From: an uncultured Lachnospiraceae bacterium
GTDB lineage: Bacteria > Bacillota > Clostridia > Lachnospirales > Lachnospiraceae
Direction of reading: 5' to 3'
NCBI GenBank assembly: GCA_910579615.1
Contig: CAJTUA010000007.1
Span: 122,544 to 186,543, forward strand
DNA: 64,000 nucleotides
Notes under the pieces: generated by a model
What the model saw: the letters and a program-made list of their open reading frames with translations, nothing else
Told to the model about the DNA's origin: nothing
The model's database searches: none
In this document: piece after piece, positions 17,854 through 26,477 of the stretch
How positions within the stretch are numbered: position 1 is the first letter of the stretch
How the letters are laid out: the number at the start of each line of letters is the position of its first letter
Program-made: the position numbers and the translations under genes

Positions 17854-19770
17854 TTACTCCGGCTCTGTTGTCGTAATAATATCACCCTCGTCTAAGTCAT
17901 CTAAGTTTGTTGTCGGGTCATTGACCGGCAAATCAATATGGTAATTGATTTCCCCTTCCGGGTAAATGCCAAGGTATGGAAGAATTTCCTCTAAAATCTC
18001 ACTTGTGAGCGAGGTTGCAAGCGAACTGCTCGCCTTTTTCTCCTCGTCATGTACCTCATCGATGACAACGTAAATCACAACCTGCGGGTCTTCCGATGGA
18101 ACACAGCCGATAAAGGAGACAACATATTTCTGGTTCTCCTTGTCGCGCACACCCTTCTGCGCCGTCCCGGTCTTCCCGCCGACCGCATATCCGTCCACCT
18201 TCGCAAGCGATGCCGTCCCACCTTCCACAGTCATATACATCGCCTGACGCATGAATTCCGAAGTCTGCGCGGAAACGGAGACATTCAGGGCAACCCCGCT
18301 GTTCTCGTAGGTAACTGCCCCCGCGGCGTTGCGGATTTCCTCCACAACATGCGGCTGGTAATAATACCCGCCGTTGACAAGCGAACAGAATGCGGATGCG
18401 AGCTGCACCATCGTAATGTTAAAGCCCTGCCCGAAGCTTGAGGTTGCAAGCTCCGTCACATTCAGTTTCTCAAGTGGTATCAAAATGCTCCCGCTCTCCC
18501 CCGGCAAATCAACCCCCGTTGTCTGCCCGAAGCCGAAATGCTCCTGATAAATATGGAACGAATCCCGCCCGAGAAGCTCCCCGATTGACATGAGCGCCGG
18601 GTTGCAGGATTTCATCAGGGACTCGGTCAGGGTCACCACGCCATGCCCGGAACGGCGGTTGCAATTGATGCGGTACCCCGCGACCATGCGGTATCCGTCG
18701 CACACAAAGGTGTCCGAAGCCTTCACCAGATTTTCCTCGAGCGCCGCCGCCACGGTAAACGGCTTAAACGTTGATCCCGGCTCGTAAGTATCGCTGATGC
18801 AGAAATTACGCCACATCCGGTTCAGCGCCTTTAAGGTCTCCTCCTCGCTCATCGCGTCAATCTCTTCCTGTGAATAATAGGCGGAAAGGTTGCGCGGCTC
18901 ATTCAAATCGAAGCCCGCGTTGGATGCCATCGCGTAAATCGCTCCGTTGTTCGGGTTCATCACAATGACGCCGATGTTTTCACAATCCCATTGCGCAAGG
19001 AATTCCGAGACTTTCTTTTCCACCCCCCGCTGCACATTCACATCCAGGGTCGAAACAATCGTGTTGCCCTGCGTCGCAGGTTTTGATACCTTGACGAGGT
19101 TTAACTCTGCGTCATAGTAGCCGTACTCCCTGCCATTGGTTCCAATCAGCTCATCATTGTAGTACTGCTCAATCCCCCATGTGCCGATATCGCCGCCCAC
19201 CGTGTAGCCAATCACATGGGAGGCAAGGGAGCCAAAGGGATAATTCCTCGTGTATTCCTCCTCGAACCACACGCCCTGTATCTTCTTATTCTTCGCGGCA
19301 AGCTCCTCAAACGCAAGCCTGCTCTCAAGGCTTTGCTGGCGCAGCAGACGTATGTAAGCGCTCTTTTCCTTCTCTGCAAGGGTCGTGCGCAGCTCGTTTG
19401 CGTCAAGCCCGTAAACTGCCACAAGCGCGGCAACCGTCGGCTCTATATTGGCTTTGTCCATATTGACGATGCTCGGGTCAAGGATGACGTTGAATACCTT
19501 TGTGCTGCTCGCAAGCACCACACCGTTGCGGTCTAGGATATCCCCGCGCCGGTATGGCAGGTTTGTATTTGTTCCAAGGCTTTGCTGGGCAAGCACCTTT
19601 TTCCCATATCCCTCCCCCTTATCCATATTCAGCCACATCAGACGGCAACATATCCCAAAGATTAACGCAAAAACCACGCAAAATACAAAGAGCAGGGTCG
19701 CTTGCATTCTGCGTGTGAATTTACGTGGGTTTGTTTTGTTTTTTCTCTGCTTCATATTCAGAAACCACAT
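17854..19770 (-). CDS. Class B penicillin-binding protein, FtsI/PBP2B-like
   Basis: A 638-residue single-pass membrane transpeptidase. The basic N-terminus is followed by a membrane helix (about 22-47), the PBP dimer domain (RRGDILDRNGVVLA) and a transpeptidase domain with Ser333 in STFK (Lys336), SCN (388-390) and a standard KTGTA (533-537). It lacks PASTA repeats and ends in a short acidic tail. It lies between ftsL and the PASTA-bearing paralog; the two share blocks such as KLNVTELATSSFGQ versus KAVELATMSFGQS, suggesting an old tandem duplication. A probable division-septum crosslinking enzyme. Confidence 0.9.
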   Translation of the reverse strand: MWFLNMKQRKNKTNPRKFTRRMQATLLFVFCVVFALIFGICCRLMWLNMDKGEGYGKKVLAQQSLGTNTNLPYRRGDILDRNGVVLASSTKVFNVILDPSIVNMDKANIEPTVAALVAVYGLDANELRTTLAEKEKSAYIRLLRQQSLESRLAFEELAAKNKKIQGVWFEEEYTRNYPFGSLASHVIGYTVGGDIGTWGIEQYYNDELIGTNGREYGYYDAELNLVKVSKPATQGNTIVSTLDVNVQRGVEKKVSEFLAQWDCENIGVIVMNPNNGAIYAMASNAGFDLNEPRNLSAYYSQEEIDAMSEEETLKALNRMWRNFCISDTYEPGSTFKPFTVAAALEENLVKASDTFVCDGYRMVAGYRINCNRRSGHGVVTLTESLMKSCNPALMSIGELLGRDSFHIYQEHFGFGQTTGVDLPGESGSILIPLEKLNVTELATSSFGQGFNITMVQLASAFCSLVNGGYYYQPHVVEEIRNAAGAVTYENSGVALNVSVSAQTSEFMRQAMYMTVEGGTASLAKVDGYAVGGKTGTAQKGVRDKENQKYVVSFIGCVPSEDPQVVIYVVIDEVHDEEKKASSSLATSLTSEILEEILPYLGIYPEGEINYHIDLPVNDPTTNLDDLDEGDIITTTEPE

Positions 19771-19818
19771 ACTTTCTTTCCTGCCTGCCCGGCATTTTTC
19801 CAGTTTGCCGCAATCTTG

Positions 19819-20460
19819 CTAAGGAACCAGCTTGTCCAGAATGGACGCCGCAGCCTCCGGGATATCCGCATATTGCCTGACATAGCTTAAATCCGCCATA
19901 TCAAAGTAGATAATCTCATTGTGGTTCGGGAATACCATCCCAAACTCACCCACTGCGGTCTGGTAAATCGCTTCCAAGTCAATGTTTTCCACAAGCGCCT
20001 CTTCTTTGCCTGCGTTGACATCGAGCAGCACGCCCAAATCGTCCTTAAGCCCTGAAATCGCCTTGTCAAGCCGCGTGGATTCCGCTTTCAGGTCCAGGTA
20101 GCGCACGCAGAGCAAACCCATGCAGCACATTGCAGCGCACAGCAGGAGAATGCCAAAAAAATTGACGCCGCGGCTAATCGGGAGAATCTTTTTCTCATTG
20201 CGTTTATTTTCCTGTTCCCTTAAACGCTCATAGCGATCCGGCTCGCTCTGCGGAAGCTTTTTGCGCACCGGGCTTTCATATTGCGGCTCCTGTTCCAAAG
20301 GCCTGGCATGGCCTGCCCTGCTGTTTTTTGCGTTCCCTTTTCCTGCCTTGCTTTTCTGGGAATGCTTTCGCGCCTGCTCTTCCACATTCAATTTTCTTAC
20401 TGTACTTCCGTGTACATAATATTCGGGATCGTAATGATAAGGATTTCTCTTTTCAGCCAC
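19819..20460 (-). CDS. ftsL: FtsL-like division protein
   Basis: A 213-residue protein with a long, highly charged cytoplasmic part (1-95, many Lys/Arg/Glu), one membrane helix (about 98-120, FFGILLLCAAMCCMGLLCV) and a short coiled-coil-like extracellular part (LDLKAESTRLDKAISGLKDDL). This is the FtsL/DivIC plan, with a longer cytoplasmic tail than the usual ~110-120 residues, as is common in Lachnospiraceae. The start is GTG with AGAGGGGAA upstream. Identification relies on topology and its position between rsmH and the PBP gene. It would bridge DivIB and the septal synthase. Confidence 0.75.
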   Translation of the reverse strand: MAEKRNPYHYDPEYYVHGSTVRKLNVEEQARKHSQKSKAGKGNAKNSRAGHARPLEQEPQYESPVRKKLPQSEPDRYERLREQENKRNEKKILPISRGVNFFGILLLCAAMCCMGLLCVRYLDLKAESTRLDKAISGLKDDLGVLLDVNAGKEEALVENIDLEAIYQTAVGEFGMVFPNHNEIIYFDMADLSYVRQYADIPEAAASILDKLVP

Positions 20461-20498
20461 AAAAATTCCCCTCTTTCCTTAACTGTCCTTTTCCATTT

Positions 20499-21479
20499 TT
20501 AAATGTGCCGCTGCCTTTCTTTGTCCGTCATACAGGTTCTTTTCTCAAAAACACGCAGCTTCGCGCTCTTTGACCTTGGATTTTCCTCCATCTCCTTTTC
20601 GGATGGCAGGATTGGTTTTTTTGTTATCTGTACACCCTTTGGTTTCTTTTTGCACACGCACACCGGGAAATCCGGCGGACATGTACAAGGGTTTTCATTG
20701 CGCCGGAAGCTTGTCTTTACAATGCGGTCCTCCAACGAATGGAAGGTGATGATGCAAAGTCTGCCGCCCGGTGCAAGCAAGTCAATCATCGTATCAAGCG
20801 ATGCAGCGAGCACCTCAAGCTCGCGGTTTAGCTCAATGCGCACCGCCTGGAATGTCCGTTTGGATGGATGTCCTGCCTTTGCGCGTACCTTCGCCGGAAT
20901 CGCCGCCCGGATGACCTCGTTTAGTTCAAAGGTTGTCTCAATCGTTTTTTCCTGCCGCGCCCGCACGATATGTTTCGCAATGTTTTTGGCAAAATTGTCC
21001 TCCCCGTAGTCGCGGATGACCCGGTAAAGCTCCTGTTCACTGTAGCCGTTTATGATATCCTTTGCGGTCTTTTCCTGGCGGTCATCCATGCGCATGTCAA
21101 GCGGCGCGTCTTCCCGGTAGGAAAATCCCCTTCCCGGCGTGTCGAGCTGATAAGAGGAAACTCCAAGGTCAAGCAGGATTCCATCAACCGCTTCTATCCC
21201 TTCCTTCTCTAAGACTTCCCGGATATTGCAGTAATTATTCCGGACAACCAAAACCCGTTCCTGATACGGCATCAGCCGCTCCTTCGCCGCACGCACCGCG
21301 TCCGCGTCCTGGTCTATCCCGATTAAGCGCCCGGGTTCTGTAAGCGCCGCCGCGATGTGGCAGGAATGCCCTGCCCCGCCAAGCGTTCCATCCACATAAA
21401 TGCCGCCCGGGCGTATCTTCAACTGTTCCAAGCACTCCGCAAGAAGCACGGATACATGTTTAAAGCCGCTTTCCTCCAT
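20499..21479 (-). CDS. rsmH: 16S rRNA m4C1402 methyltransferase
   Basis: A SAM-dependent methyltransferase (MraW family) that N4-methylates C1402 in the ribosomal P site. From ATG 21479 it has 326 residues, the family length; a 60-codon upstream extension in the open frame is low complexity and unlike the family, while AGAGGTAGGA precedes this ATG. Motifs: FKHVSVLLAECLE, SAM loop YVDGTLGGAGHS, LDLGVSSYQLD, FRRNENPCTCPPDFPVC and the C-terminal NPRSKSAKLRVFEK. It follows mraZ by 64 bp in the classic mraZ-rsmH-ftsL order. Confidence 0.95.
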   Translation of the reverse strand: MEESGFKHVSVLLAECLEQLKIRPGGIYVDGTLGGAGHSCHIAAALTEPGRLIGIDQDADAVRAAKERLMPYQERVLVVRNNYCNIREVLEKEGIEAVDGILLDLGVSSYQLDTPGRGFSYREDAPLDMRMDDRQEKTAKDIINGYSEQELYRVIRDYGEDNFAKNIAKHIVRARQEKTIETTFELNEVIRAAIPAKVRAKAGHPSKRTFQAVRIELNRELEVLAASLDTMIDLLAPGGRLCIITFHSLEDRIVKTSFRRNENPCTCPPDFPVCVCKKKPKGVQITKKPILPSEKEMEENPRSKSAKLRVFEKRTCMTDKERQRHI

Positions 21480-21543
21480 TGTCCTACCTCTTTCCTGTAT
21501 CCAGCAGGTATGTTTGTGCCACTGTTTTTTCTTTGCAGCTGCC

Positions 21544-21969
21544 CTAAAATACAAGCCCCTGTGCTGCCGCTTTCTCCGCAGCATCGTCCATATCCCCGAA
21601 GTTGTTCTCATTCCAGCGTTCGCTGCTCCACAGCTCAATCTTGCCCAAAACGCCGACAAAAATCACGTCCTTTTTCAATGCCCCCTGCTCCCTTAGGTGG
21701 GACGGGATCAATATTCTTCCCTGCTTGTCAATCTCCATATCCGCCGCGCCCGCAAGAAAATAGCGCTGCAGCTGTCTTGCTTCTTTCGTCCCCGGCAGAT
21801 TTTTCAGCTGTTCAGCAAATTCATTCCATTTTTCATCCGGATAAAGGAACAGGCAGCCATCCAGCCCAACCGTCACAACAAAATGTTCCCCGAGTGTTTC
21901 GCGGAACTTCGCAGGCACAAAGATTCTTCCCTTTGCGTCAATTGTGTGATTGTACTGCCCCATGAACAT
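21544..21969 (-). CDS. mraZ: Transcriptional regulator MraZ
   Basis: A 141-residue DNA-binding protein with two AbrB-like SpoVT/MraZ halves (DAKGRIFVPAKFRE and DKQGRILIPSHLRE). MraZ represses its own dcw operon in Escherichia coli and activates it in Mycoplasma. The start at ATG 21969 is chosen because AGGTGG is 6 nt upstream and the family begins M(F)MGQYNHT; the open frame runs 26 codons further without a good site. It heads the dcw cluster, and a repeated binding-site array lies just upstream (22023-22060). Confidence 0.95.
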   Translation of the reverse strand: MFMGQYNHTIDAKGRIFVPAKFRETLGEHFVVTVGLDGCLFLYPDEKWNEFAEQLKNLPGTKEARQLQRYFLAGAADMEIDKQGRILIPSHLREQGALKKDVIFVGVLGKIELWSSERWNENNFGDMDDAAEKAAAQGLVF

Positions 21970-22022
21970 AAACCGCCACCTGCTGCCCCTTTCGGTCAAG
22001 GTTTTGTTTGCGCTACTTTGAA

Positions 22023-22096
22023 CCACTTGTCCACCACTGCAAACCACTTTTAACCACTTTCCATCCCATTTTAACCGAAAACAGAAAAAAAAGCAA
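22023..22096 (-). promoter_or_regulatory. mraZ promoter with four phased MraZ boxes
   Basis: On the minus strand TTGCTT (22091-22096), a 17-nt spacer and TAAAAT (22068-22073) form a promoter candidate. Immediately downstream are four direct repeats of (A)AGTGG (complement CCACT at 22023, 22034, 22044 and 22054), spaced 11, 10 and 10 bp and so on one face of the helix. AAAGTGG is the box reported for Mycoplasma MraZ. Here the boxes overlap the first transcribed bases, which would favour autorepression (inference). Confidence 0.75.
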
Positions 22097-22203
22097 GCGA
22101 AATCTAAAGTTGATTTCCTCTTTTTTCCAAATTCTCCCCCAGAAATATAAAAACAAAGAAGATTTCCCCTGCATTTCCACAGAAGAAACCTTCTTAAAAA
22201 AAT

Positions 22204-23154
22204 TTATTTTTTCCTTTCAATTCCTTTTTTCTTTTTTCGCAATCTTACCCTTACCGCCAAAACCAACGCGGTGCTTCCTGCCGCGAGCAGCCCGGAAAGA
22301 AGCTGCGAAACCGCAAGCGGGCTTCCCCACAAAAACAATTGGTCCGTCCGAAGCCCTTCAATCCACAGCCTTCCGATACCGTAGCCCGCCAGATACCAAA
22401 ACAACAGCTCACCGTCAAATTTTTTGTACCGCGCAAACAACAATATCAGCGCAAGCAGCATTATGTTCCATAGTGATTCGTACAAAAAAGTCGGGTGTAC
22501 CTGGATGTACTCGGCGCCATCCACCCAGACGGTGTTGTTGCGGATTTTGATAATCTGCTCCAGCGCCCCGCCCTGCCCCGCATAGCGCTTCTCCAGCACC
22601 GCCATGGAGCAATTGTAATCGCTGCCAACAGCCCTGCGGTCTAACTGCATGGCAAACAGCCCGTCCGTGTATGTGCCAAACGCCTCCCGGTTGAAGAAAT
22701 TCCCCCACCTTCCAATCGCCTGCCCAAGCAAGAGGGAGGGCACGCAGATATCCGCCAGCTTCCCGAAATTCACTTTCTTTATTTTCGCGTACACAACCGC
22801 CGTTAGCACAGCCCCGATGATACCGCCGTAGATTGCCATCCCCCCGGTTCTTAAATTAAAAACCGACAGTGGGTTTTCGCGGAACGAATCCCACGCAAAC
22901 ACCACATAGTACAGCCTCGCCCCAGCGACGGAAAACAGGATTGCATACAGCGCAAAATCGATGACCATGTCCGCACTCTGTCCGGCGCGCTTCGCGCGGT
23001 AACACGCAAGCAGCACGCCGAGCAGCATCCCGGAGACGATAATCATCCCGTAATACATAATATCAATCCCAAACAGTGTAATGCCGTTTCCGACCCCATG
23101 AAACGAAATTCCAATGTTCGGAAAACGGATATCGGTTTTTAGCCCCTGCAACAT
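22204..23154 (-). CDS. lgt: Prolipoprotein diacylglyceryl transferase
   Basis: A polytopic membrane enzyme that transfers diacylglycerol from phosphatidylglycerol to the lipobox Cys of prolipoproteins, needed by the many lipoproteins in this window. From ATG 23154 it has 316 residues; this start has GGAGG 4 nt upstream and avoids overlapping ychF. The signature block GRWGNFFNREAFG, the arginine in ARLYYVVF, and the HPTFLYESLWN segment are intact. The basic tail RVRLRKKKKGIERKK is cytoplasmic. It lies 10 bp after ychF and 230 bp before mraZ, whose promoter lies in that gap. Confidence 0.95.
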   Translation of the reverse strand: MLQGLKTDIRFPNIGISFHGVGNGITLFGIDIMYYGMIIVSGMLLGVLLACYRAKRAGQSADMVIDFALYAILFSVAGARLYYVVFAWDSFRENPLSVFNLRTGGMAIYGGIIGAVLTAVVYAKIKKVNFGKLADICVPSLLLGQAIGRWGNFFNREAFGTYTDGLFAMQLDRRAVGSDYNCSMAVLEKRYAGQGGALEQIIKIRNNTVWVDGAEYIQVHPTFLYESLWNIMLLALILLFARYKKFDGELLFWYLAGYGIGRLWIEGLRTDQLFLWGSPLAVSQLLSGLLAAGSTALVLAVRVRLRKKKKGIERKK

Positions 23155-23164
23155 ACCGCCTCCA

Positions 23165-24283
23165 TCAGACATTAAACCGGAACAGAACGACATCGCCGTC
23201 CTGAACGACATACTCCTTTCCCTCCGACCTTACAAGGCCCTTTTCCTTTGCCGCGTTAAAGCTGCCGCACTCCACCAGGTTATCGTAGCTTACAATCTCT
23301 GCGCGGATGAAGCCGCGCTCGAAATCGGAATGGATTTTTCCTGCGGCGGCAGGTGCCTTCGTCCCCTCCTCAATCGTCCACGCCCTCGTCTCCTTTGGTC
23401 CTGCCGTCAGATAACTGATTAAACCTAACAAACTGTAGCTTGCCTTGATAAGCTTTTCCAGACCGGATTCCCTGATGCCAAGCTCCTCCAAGAACATTTT
23501 TTTCTCGTCCTCGTCAAGCTCCGCAATCTCCTGCTCAATCTGTGCGCTGATTACAAAAACTTCCGAGACATGTGACTGCTCGTCGTCACATTCCTTCTCC
23601 GCATACTCGCGCACTTTCTGCACATACGCGTTCTGCGCTGCATCATCCGCCAAATCTTCTTCCTTTACATTTGCTGCGTAAATGACGGACTTGTATGTTA
23701 AAAGGTTAAACGAAGAGATCAGCTCCGACTCCTCCTCGTCCATGCACGCAAAAATGCGCGCCAATTCCCCGCCCTCCAAATGTTTGATGAGACGCTCCAA
23801 AAGCGCCGCTTCCTTCGCGGCTGACTTGTCGCCCATCGCCGTCTTCTTCACCTTCGAATAGCGCCGCTCCAGCACCTCCAAATCCGAGAAAATCAGCTCC
23901 AGATTGATGGTCTCAATGTCGCGCACCGGGTCAATGCTCCCCTCCACATGGATGACATTGGAATCCTCAAAGCAGCGCACCACATGCACGATTGCATCCA
24001 CCTCCCGGATGTTCGCAAGAAACTGGTTCCCAAGCCCCTCTCCCTTCGAAGCCCCCTTTACCAGGCCTGCGATATCCACAAACTCAATCACGGCAGGCGT
24101 GATGCGCTCCGAATCATACAAATCACCAAGCACCTTTAAGCGCTCATCCGGCACCGCGACAACACCGACATTCGGGTCAATCGTACAGAACGGATAATTT
24201 GCCGACTCCGCCCCCGCCTTCGTCAATGAATTAAATAACGTGCTTTTCCCAACATTTGGAAGCCCGATAATTCCCAATTTCAT
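23165..24283 (-). CDS. ychF: YchF/OLA1-family ribosome-associated ATPase
   Basis: A 372-residue Obg-superfamily protein. G1 is GLPNVGKSTLFNSL, G3 DIAGLVKGASKGEG; the G4 motif reads NVKE instead of NKxD, as in the family members that prefer ATP. A coiled-coil insert and a C-terminal TGS domain (RAWTIEEGTKAPAAAGKIHS, ending GDVVLFRFNV) complete the fold. YchF binds ribosomes and affects stress responses and leaderless translation. It lies immediately upstream of lgt and is probably co-transcribed with it. Confidence 0.95.
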   Translation of the reverse strand: MKLGIIGLPNVGKSTLFNSLTKAGAESANYPFCTIDPNVGVVAVPDERLKVLGDLYDSERITPAVIEFVDIAGLVKGASKGEGLGNQFLANIREVDAIVHVVRCFEDSNVIHVEGSIDPVRDIETINLELIFSDLEVLERRYSKVKKTAMGDKSAAKEAALLERLIKHLEGGELARIFACMDEEESELISSFNLLTYKSVIYAANVKEEDLADDAAQNAYVQKVREYAEKECDDEQSHVSEVFVISAQIEQEIAELDEDEKKMFLEELGIRESGLEKLIKASYSLLGLISYLTAGPKETRAWTIEEGTKAPAAAGKIHSDFERGFIRAEIVSYDNLVECGSFNAAKEKGLVRSEGKEYVVQDGDVVLFRFNV

Positions 24284-24391
24284 AATACCCTCGTTTCCGC
24301 GGAAAACTACTGCTTCTTCCCGCCTGATTTTTTCAGTAAATTTTCTTAACTCCGTTTCCGGAATTCATTTGAAGCGGCTCTCTGGCACATC

Positions 24392-25069
24392 CTAATCCAT
24401 CGATTCCACCATCAAAAGCCGCCCGGTGGAAAATTCCACGCCAAGCTTTTCCCCCACCGCCTCATTGCTGATGCACAGGCTGCTCTCCTGCTTTAGCACA
24501 TGCCCCTTTAACGGGTAGGCAAAGCCGTGCAGGGTAAGCCCCTCAACCTGCGGGGTGAGCGCGAGGAATGAAATATATTTCCCGTACTGCCCGCCTCGAA
24601 AAAAAGAAAAACTGGTATGGTGGACAGAAATGCGGTTGTTCGCGTCCACGATGCAGGCAGAAAGCCCCGCCTGCTCAAAGCGCGCAAGCAAAAAAAGATT
24701 GGCAAGCGTGTGGTCAAGCCTTGTGCCGGTCGCACCGAAAAATACCACCTGTTCCGGGAAAAAATCCCTCCCCCCGGCATTTTCCTTCTCCAGCGCAAGC
24801 GCCAGGCAAACTGCAATCTCCGTGTCTGTCTCATCCTTTTTGGGATTGTAGCGCTGCACGGTCAGCCCGGCGGTATTTTCCCACCTCGCAAGCCCCTGCT
24901 CCCCAAGCGTATCAAAATCCCCGACTAAGTAATCCGCAGCCAGCCCCAGCTGCTCCGCCGCCAATATCCCGGCATCCACCGCAATCACATGCTCAAAACT
25001 GTGGTTTTTCAGATAATCCTGCAGCGCGCGCACGCTGACGCTTCCGCCGGTAACAACCAGCGTACTCAC
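24392..25069 (-). CDS. thiN: Thiamine pyrophosphokinase
   Basis: A 225-residue cytoplasmic enzyme that makes thiamine pyrophosphate from thiamine and ATP. Motifs: VIAVDAGILAAEQLG, YLVGDFDTLGEQG, the KKDETDTEIAV metal/nucleotide block and FGATGTRLDHTLANLFLL. The start is GTG at 25069, overlapping the stop of the PilZ gene by 4 nt (GTGA), so the two are translationally coupled. It ends the prpC-prkC-rsgA-rpe chain as in many Clostridia. Confidence 0.92.
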   Translation of the reverse strand: MSTLVVTGGSVSVRALQDYLKNHSFEHVIAVDAGILAAEQLGLAADYLVGDFDTLGEQGLARWENTAGLTVQRYNPKKDETDTEIAVCLALALEKENAGGRDFFPEQVVFFGATGTRLDHTLANLFLLARFEQAGLSACIVDANNRISVHHTSFSFFRGGQYGKYISFLALTPQVEGLTLHGFAYPLKGHVLKQESSLCISNEAVGEKLGVEFSTGRLLMVESMD

Positions 25070-25809
25070 AGCTTTAATTCCTTCGCCTTGCGCAGCTGCT
25101 TGCGCTGCATCTCATAAATGTATTTCGACAAATTCCGGCTTGTCTCCTTAAAGCGGCAGCCATAGTAATACTTGAAGGAACCCTGCCGGCTCTCAAGCCT
25201 GCGCACAACCCTCGCCTGGCAGCTGATGACCCCAAAATCTTCTGTCTCGAAATCAAAGCTTACCTCGTCGCCATTCTCCAGTTTCTGATCCATATAAAGT
25301 CCCGCGCCGTCCTCGCTGATATCTTTTAAAACCGCCCTGCAATCCACATAGCGGAAACAATTCGCGCGCATCACATCCGCATTCGCATCGTAATTAAAAA
25401 CCATCTCGCTGTGCAGTTCTTCCACATCGTCAAATTCCCTTAAGCGCTTTGCGTCGTACACAGTATACTGTACGATAAGCTTTTCCCCGACAAACACGCG
25501 GTATGCATTTCTGCGGTTAAAGCTCTCCCCTTCCATGTCCGAGCAAAAGCAGTGGAATTTTTCCCCATCCAGCGTCGTCACGCCGCCTGCGACAGATTTC
25601 CACTTCCACATTTTATCTTCTTCGCGGTAAACGATATCAATCGTATCCGTCTCCAAAAATTCGAACACGCGCGTCTTGCTTGCAATCAGCGTCACACATA
25701 CGCGCCCCTTAGACACATCCTCAATCTTACTTACAACCCTGTAATGGTATCCCTCCCTGGTGATAAAAATCTCAAGCGGCTTCCCGATTTTCATCTCATT
25801 TAACAGCAT
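25066..25809 (-). CDS. PilZ-domain cyclic-di-GMP receptor, YcgR-like
   Basis: A 247-residue soluble protein. Residues about 1-95 form a PilZN/YcgR-type N-terminal domain; residues about 97-215 form a PilZ domain with the c-di-GMP-binding pattern RxxxR (Arg100-Arg104 in RNAYR) and DISEDG (163-168). Such proteins act as flagellar brakes or surface-behaviour effectors. The start at ATG 25809 is supported by AAGGAGG 9 nt upstream and overlaps the rpe stop by 14 nt; it then overlaps thiN. No flagellar gene is in the window, so the output is unknown. Confidence 0.85.
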   Translation of the reverse strand: MLLNEMKIGKPLEIFITREGYHYRVVSKIEDVSKGRVCVTLIASKTRVFEFLETDTIDIVYREEDKMWKWKSVAGGVTTLDGEKFHCFCSDMEGESFNRRNAYRVFVGEKLIVQYTVYDAKRLREFDDVEELHSEMVFNYDANADVMRANCFRYVDCRAVLKDISEDGAGLYMDQKLENGDEVSFDFETEDFGVISCQARVVRRLESRQGSFKYYYGCRFKETSRNLSKYIYEMQRKQLRKAKELKL

Positions 25810-26461
25810 TTGAAAAAGCCTCCTTAAACCCGGCAATGTTTGCCTCAATATTTCCGTAAAAAACGGATGTACCCGCGACAATATTATTTGCCCCCGCCGC
25901 AAGCACCTCTCCTATATTTTCCAACGTTATGCCGCCGTCCACCTGGATATCCGGGCAGGAAACCTTCTCCTGCGCGGCAAGCTCCATAACCCTTCCCGGC
26001 TTCTTTAACATATCGGGCAGGAATTTCTGCCCGCCATAGCCCGGATTTACCGTCATCACCAACACCTGGTCAACCTCCCGCAGAATGTAGCGCAAAACCT
26101 CCACCGGGGTCGCCGGATTGATTGCTACGCCCGCCTTCATCCCGCAGCGTTTAATCTGTGTAATTGTCGTGTGCAGATGGGTACAGGCCTCATAGTGCAC
26201 CGTCAGAACGTCGGCACCGCATTTTTTAAAGTCCTCCACAAAACGAATCGGCTCATCGACCATCAGATGGACGTCAAAGACAAGCCCGCTCACTTTGCGT
26301 ATCGATTCAATCACCGGCATGCCATACGATATCCTCGGGACAAATTTCCCGTCCATCACATCGATATGTACCATGTCGGCACCCGCAGCTTCCACCCTGG
26401 CAAGCTGCTCCCCAAGCACAGCAAAATCCGCGGAAAGCATTGATGGTGATAATAGATACAT
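25796..26461 (-). CDS. rpe: Ribulose-phosphate 3-epimerase
   Basis: A 221-residue TIM-barrel enzyme interconverting ribulose 5-phosphate and xylulose 5-phosphate in the pentose phosphate pathway. Metal and catalytic blocks: LSADFAVLGEQL, VHIDVMDGKFVPRISYG, FDVHLMVDEP, VMTVNPGYGGQKF and IQVDGGI. The Shine-Dalgarno AAAGGAGGAGACGA is ideal. It follows rsgA by 16 bp and overlaps the PilZ gene. It may also serve the pentose products of the xylan-degrading enzymes nearby (inference). Confidence 0.96.
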   Translation of the reverse strand: MYLLSPSMLSADFAVLGEQLARVEAAGADMVHIDVMDGKFVPRISYGMPVIESIRKVSGLVFDVHLMVDEPIRFVEDFKKCGADVLTVHYEACTHLHTTITQIKRCGMKAGVAINPATPVEVLRYILREVDQVLVMTVNPGYGGQKFLPDMLKKPGRVMELAAQEKVSCPDIQVDGGITLENIGEVLAAGANNIVAGTSVFYGNIEANIAGFKEAFSNAVK

Positions 26462-26477
26462 TCGTCTCCTCCTTTCC

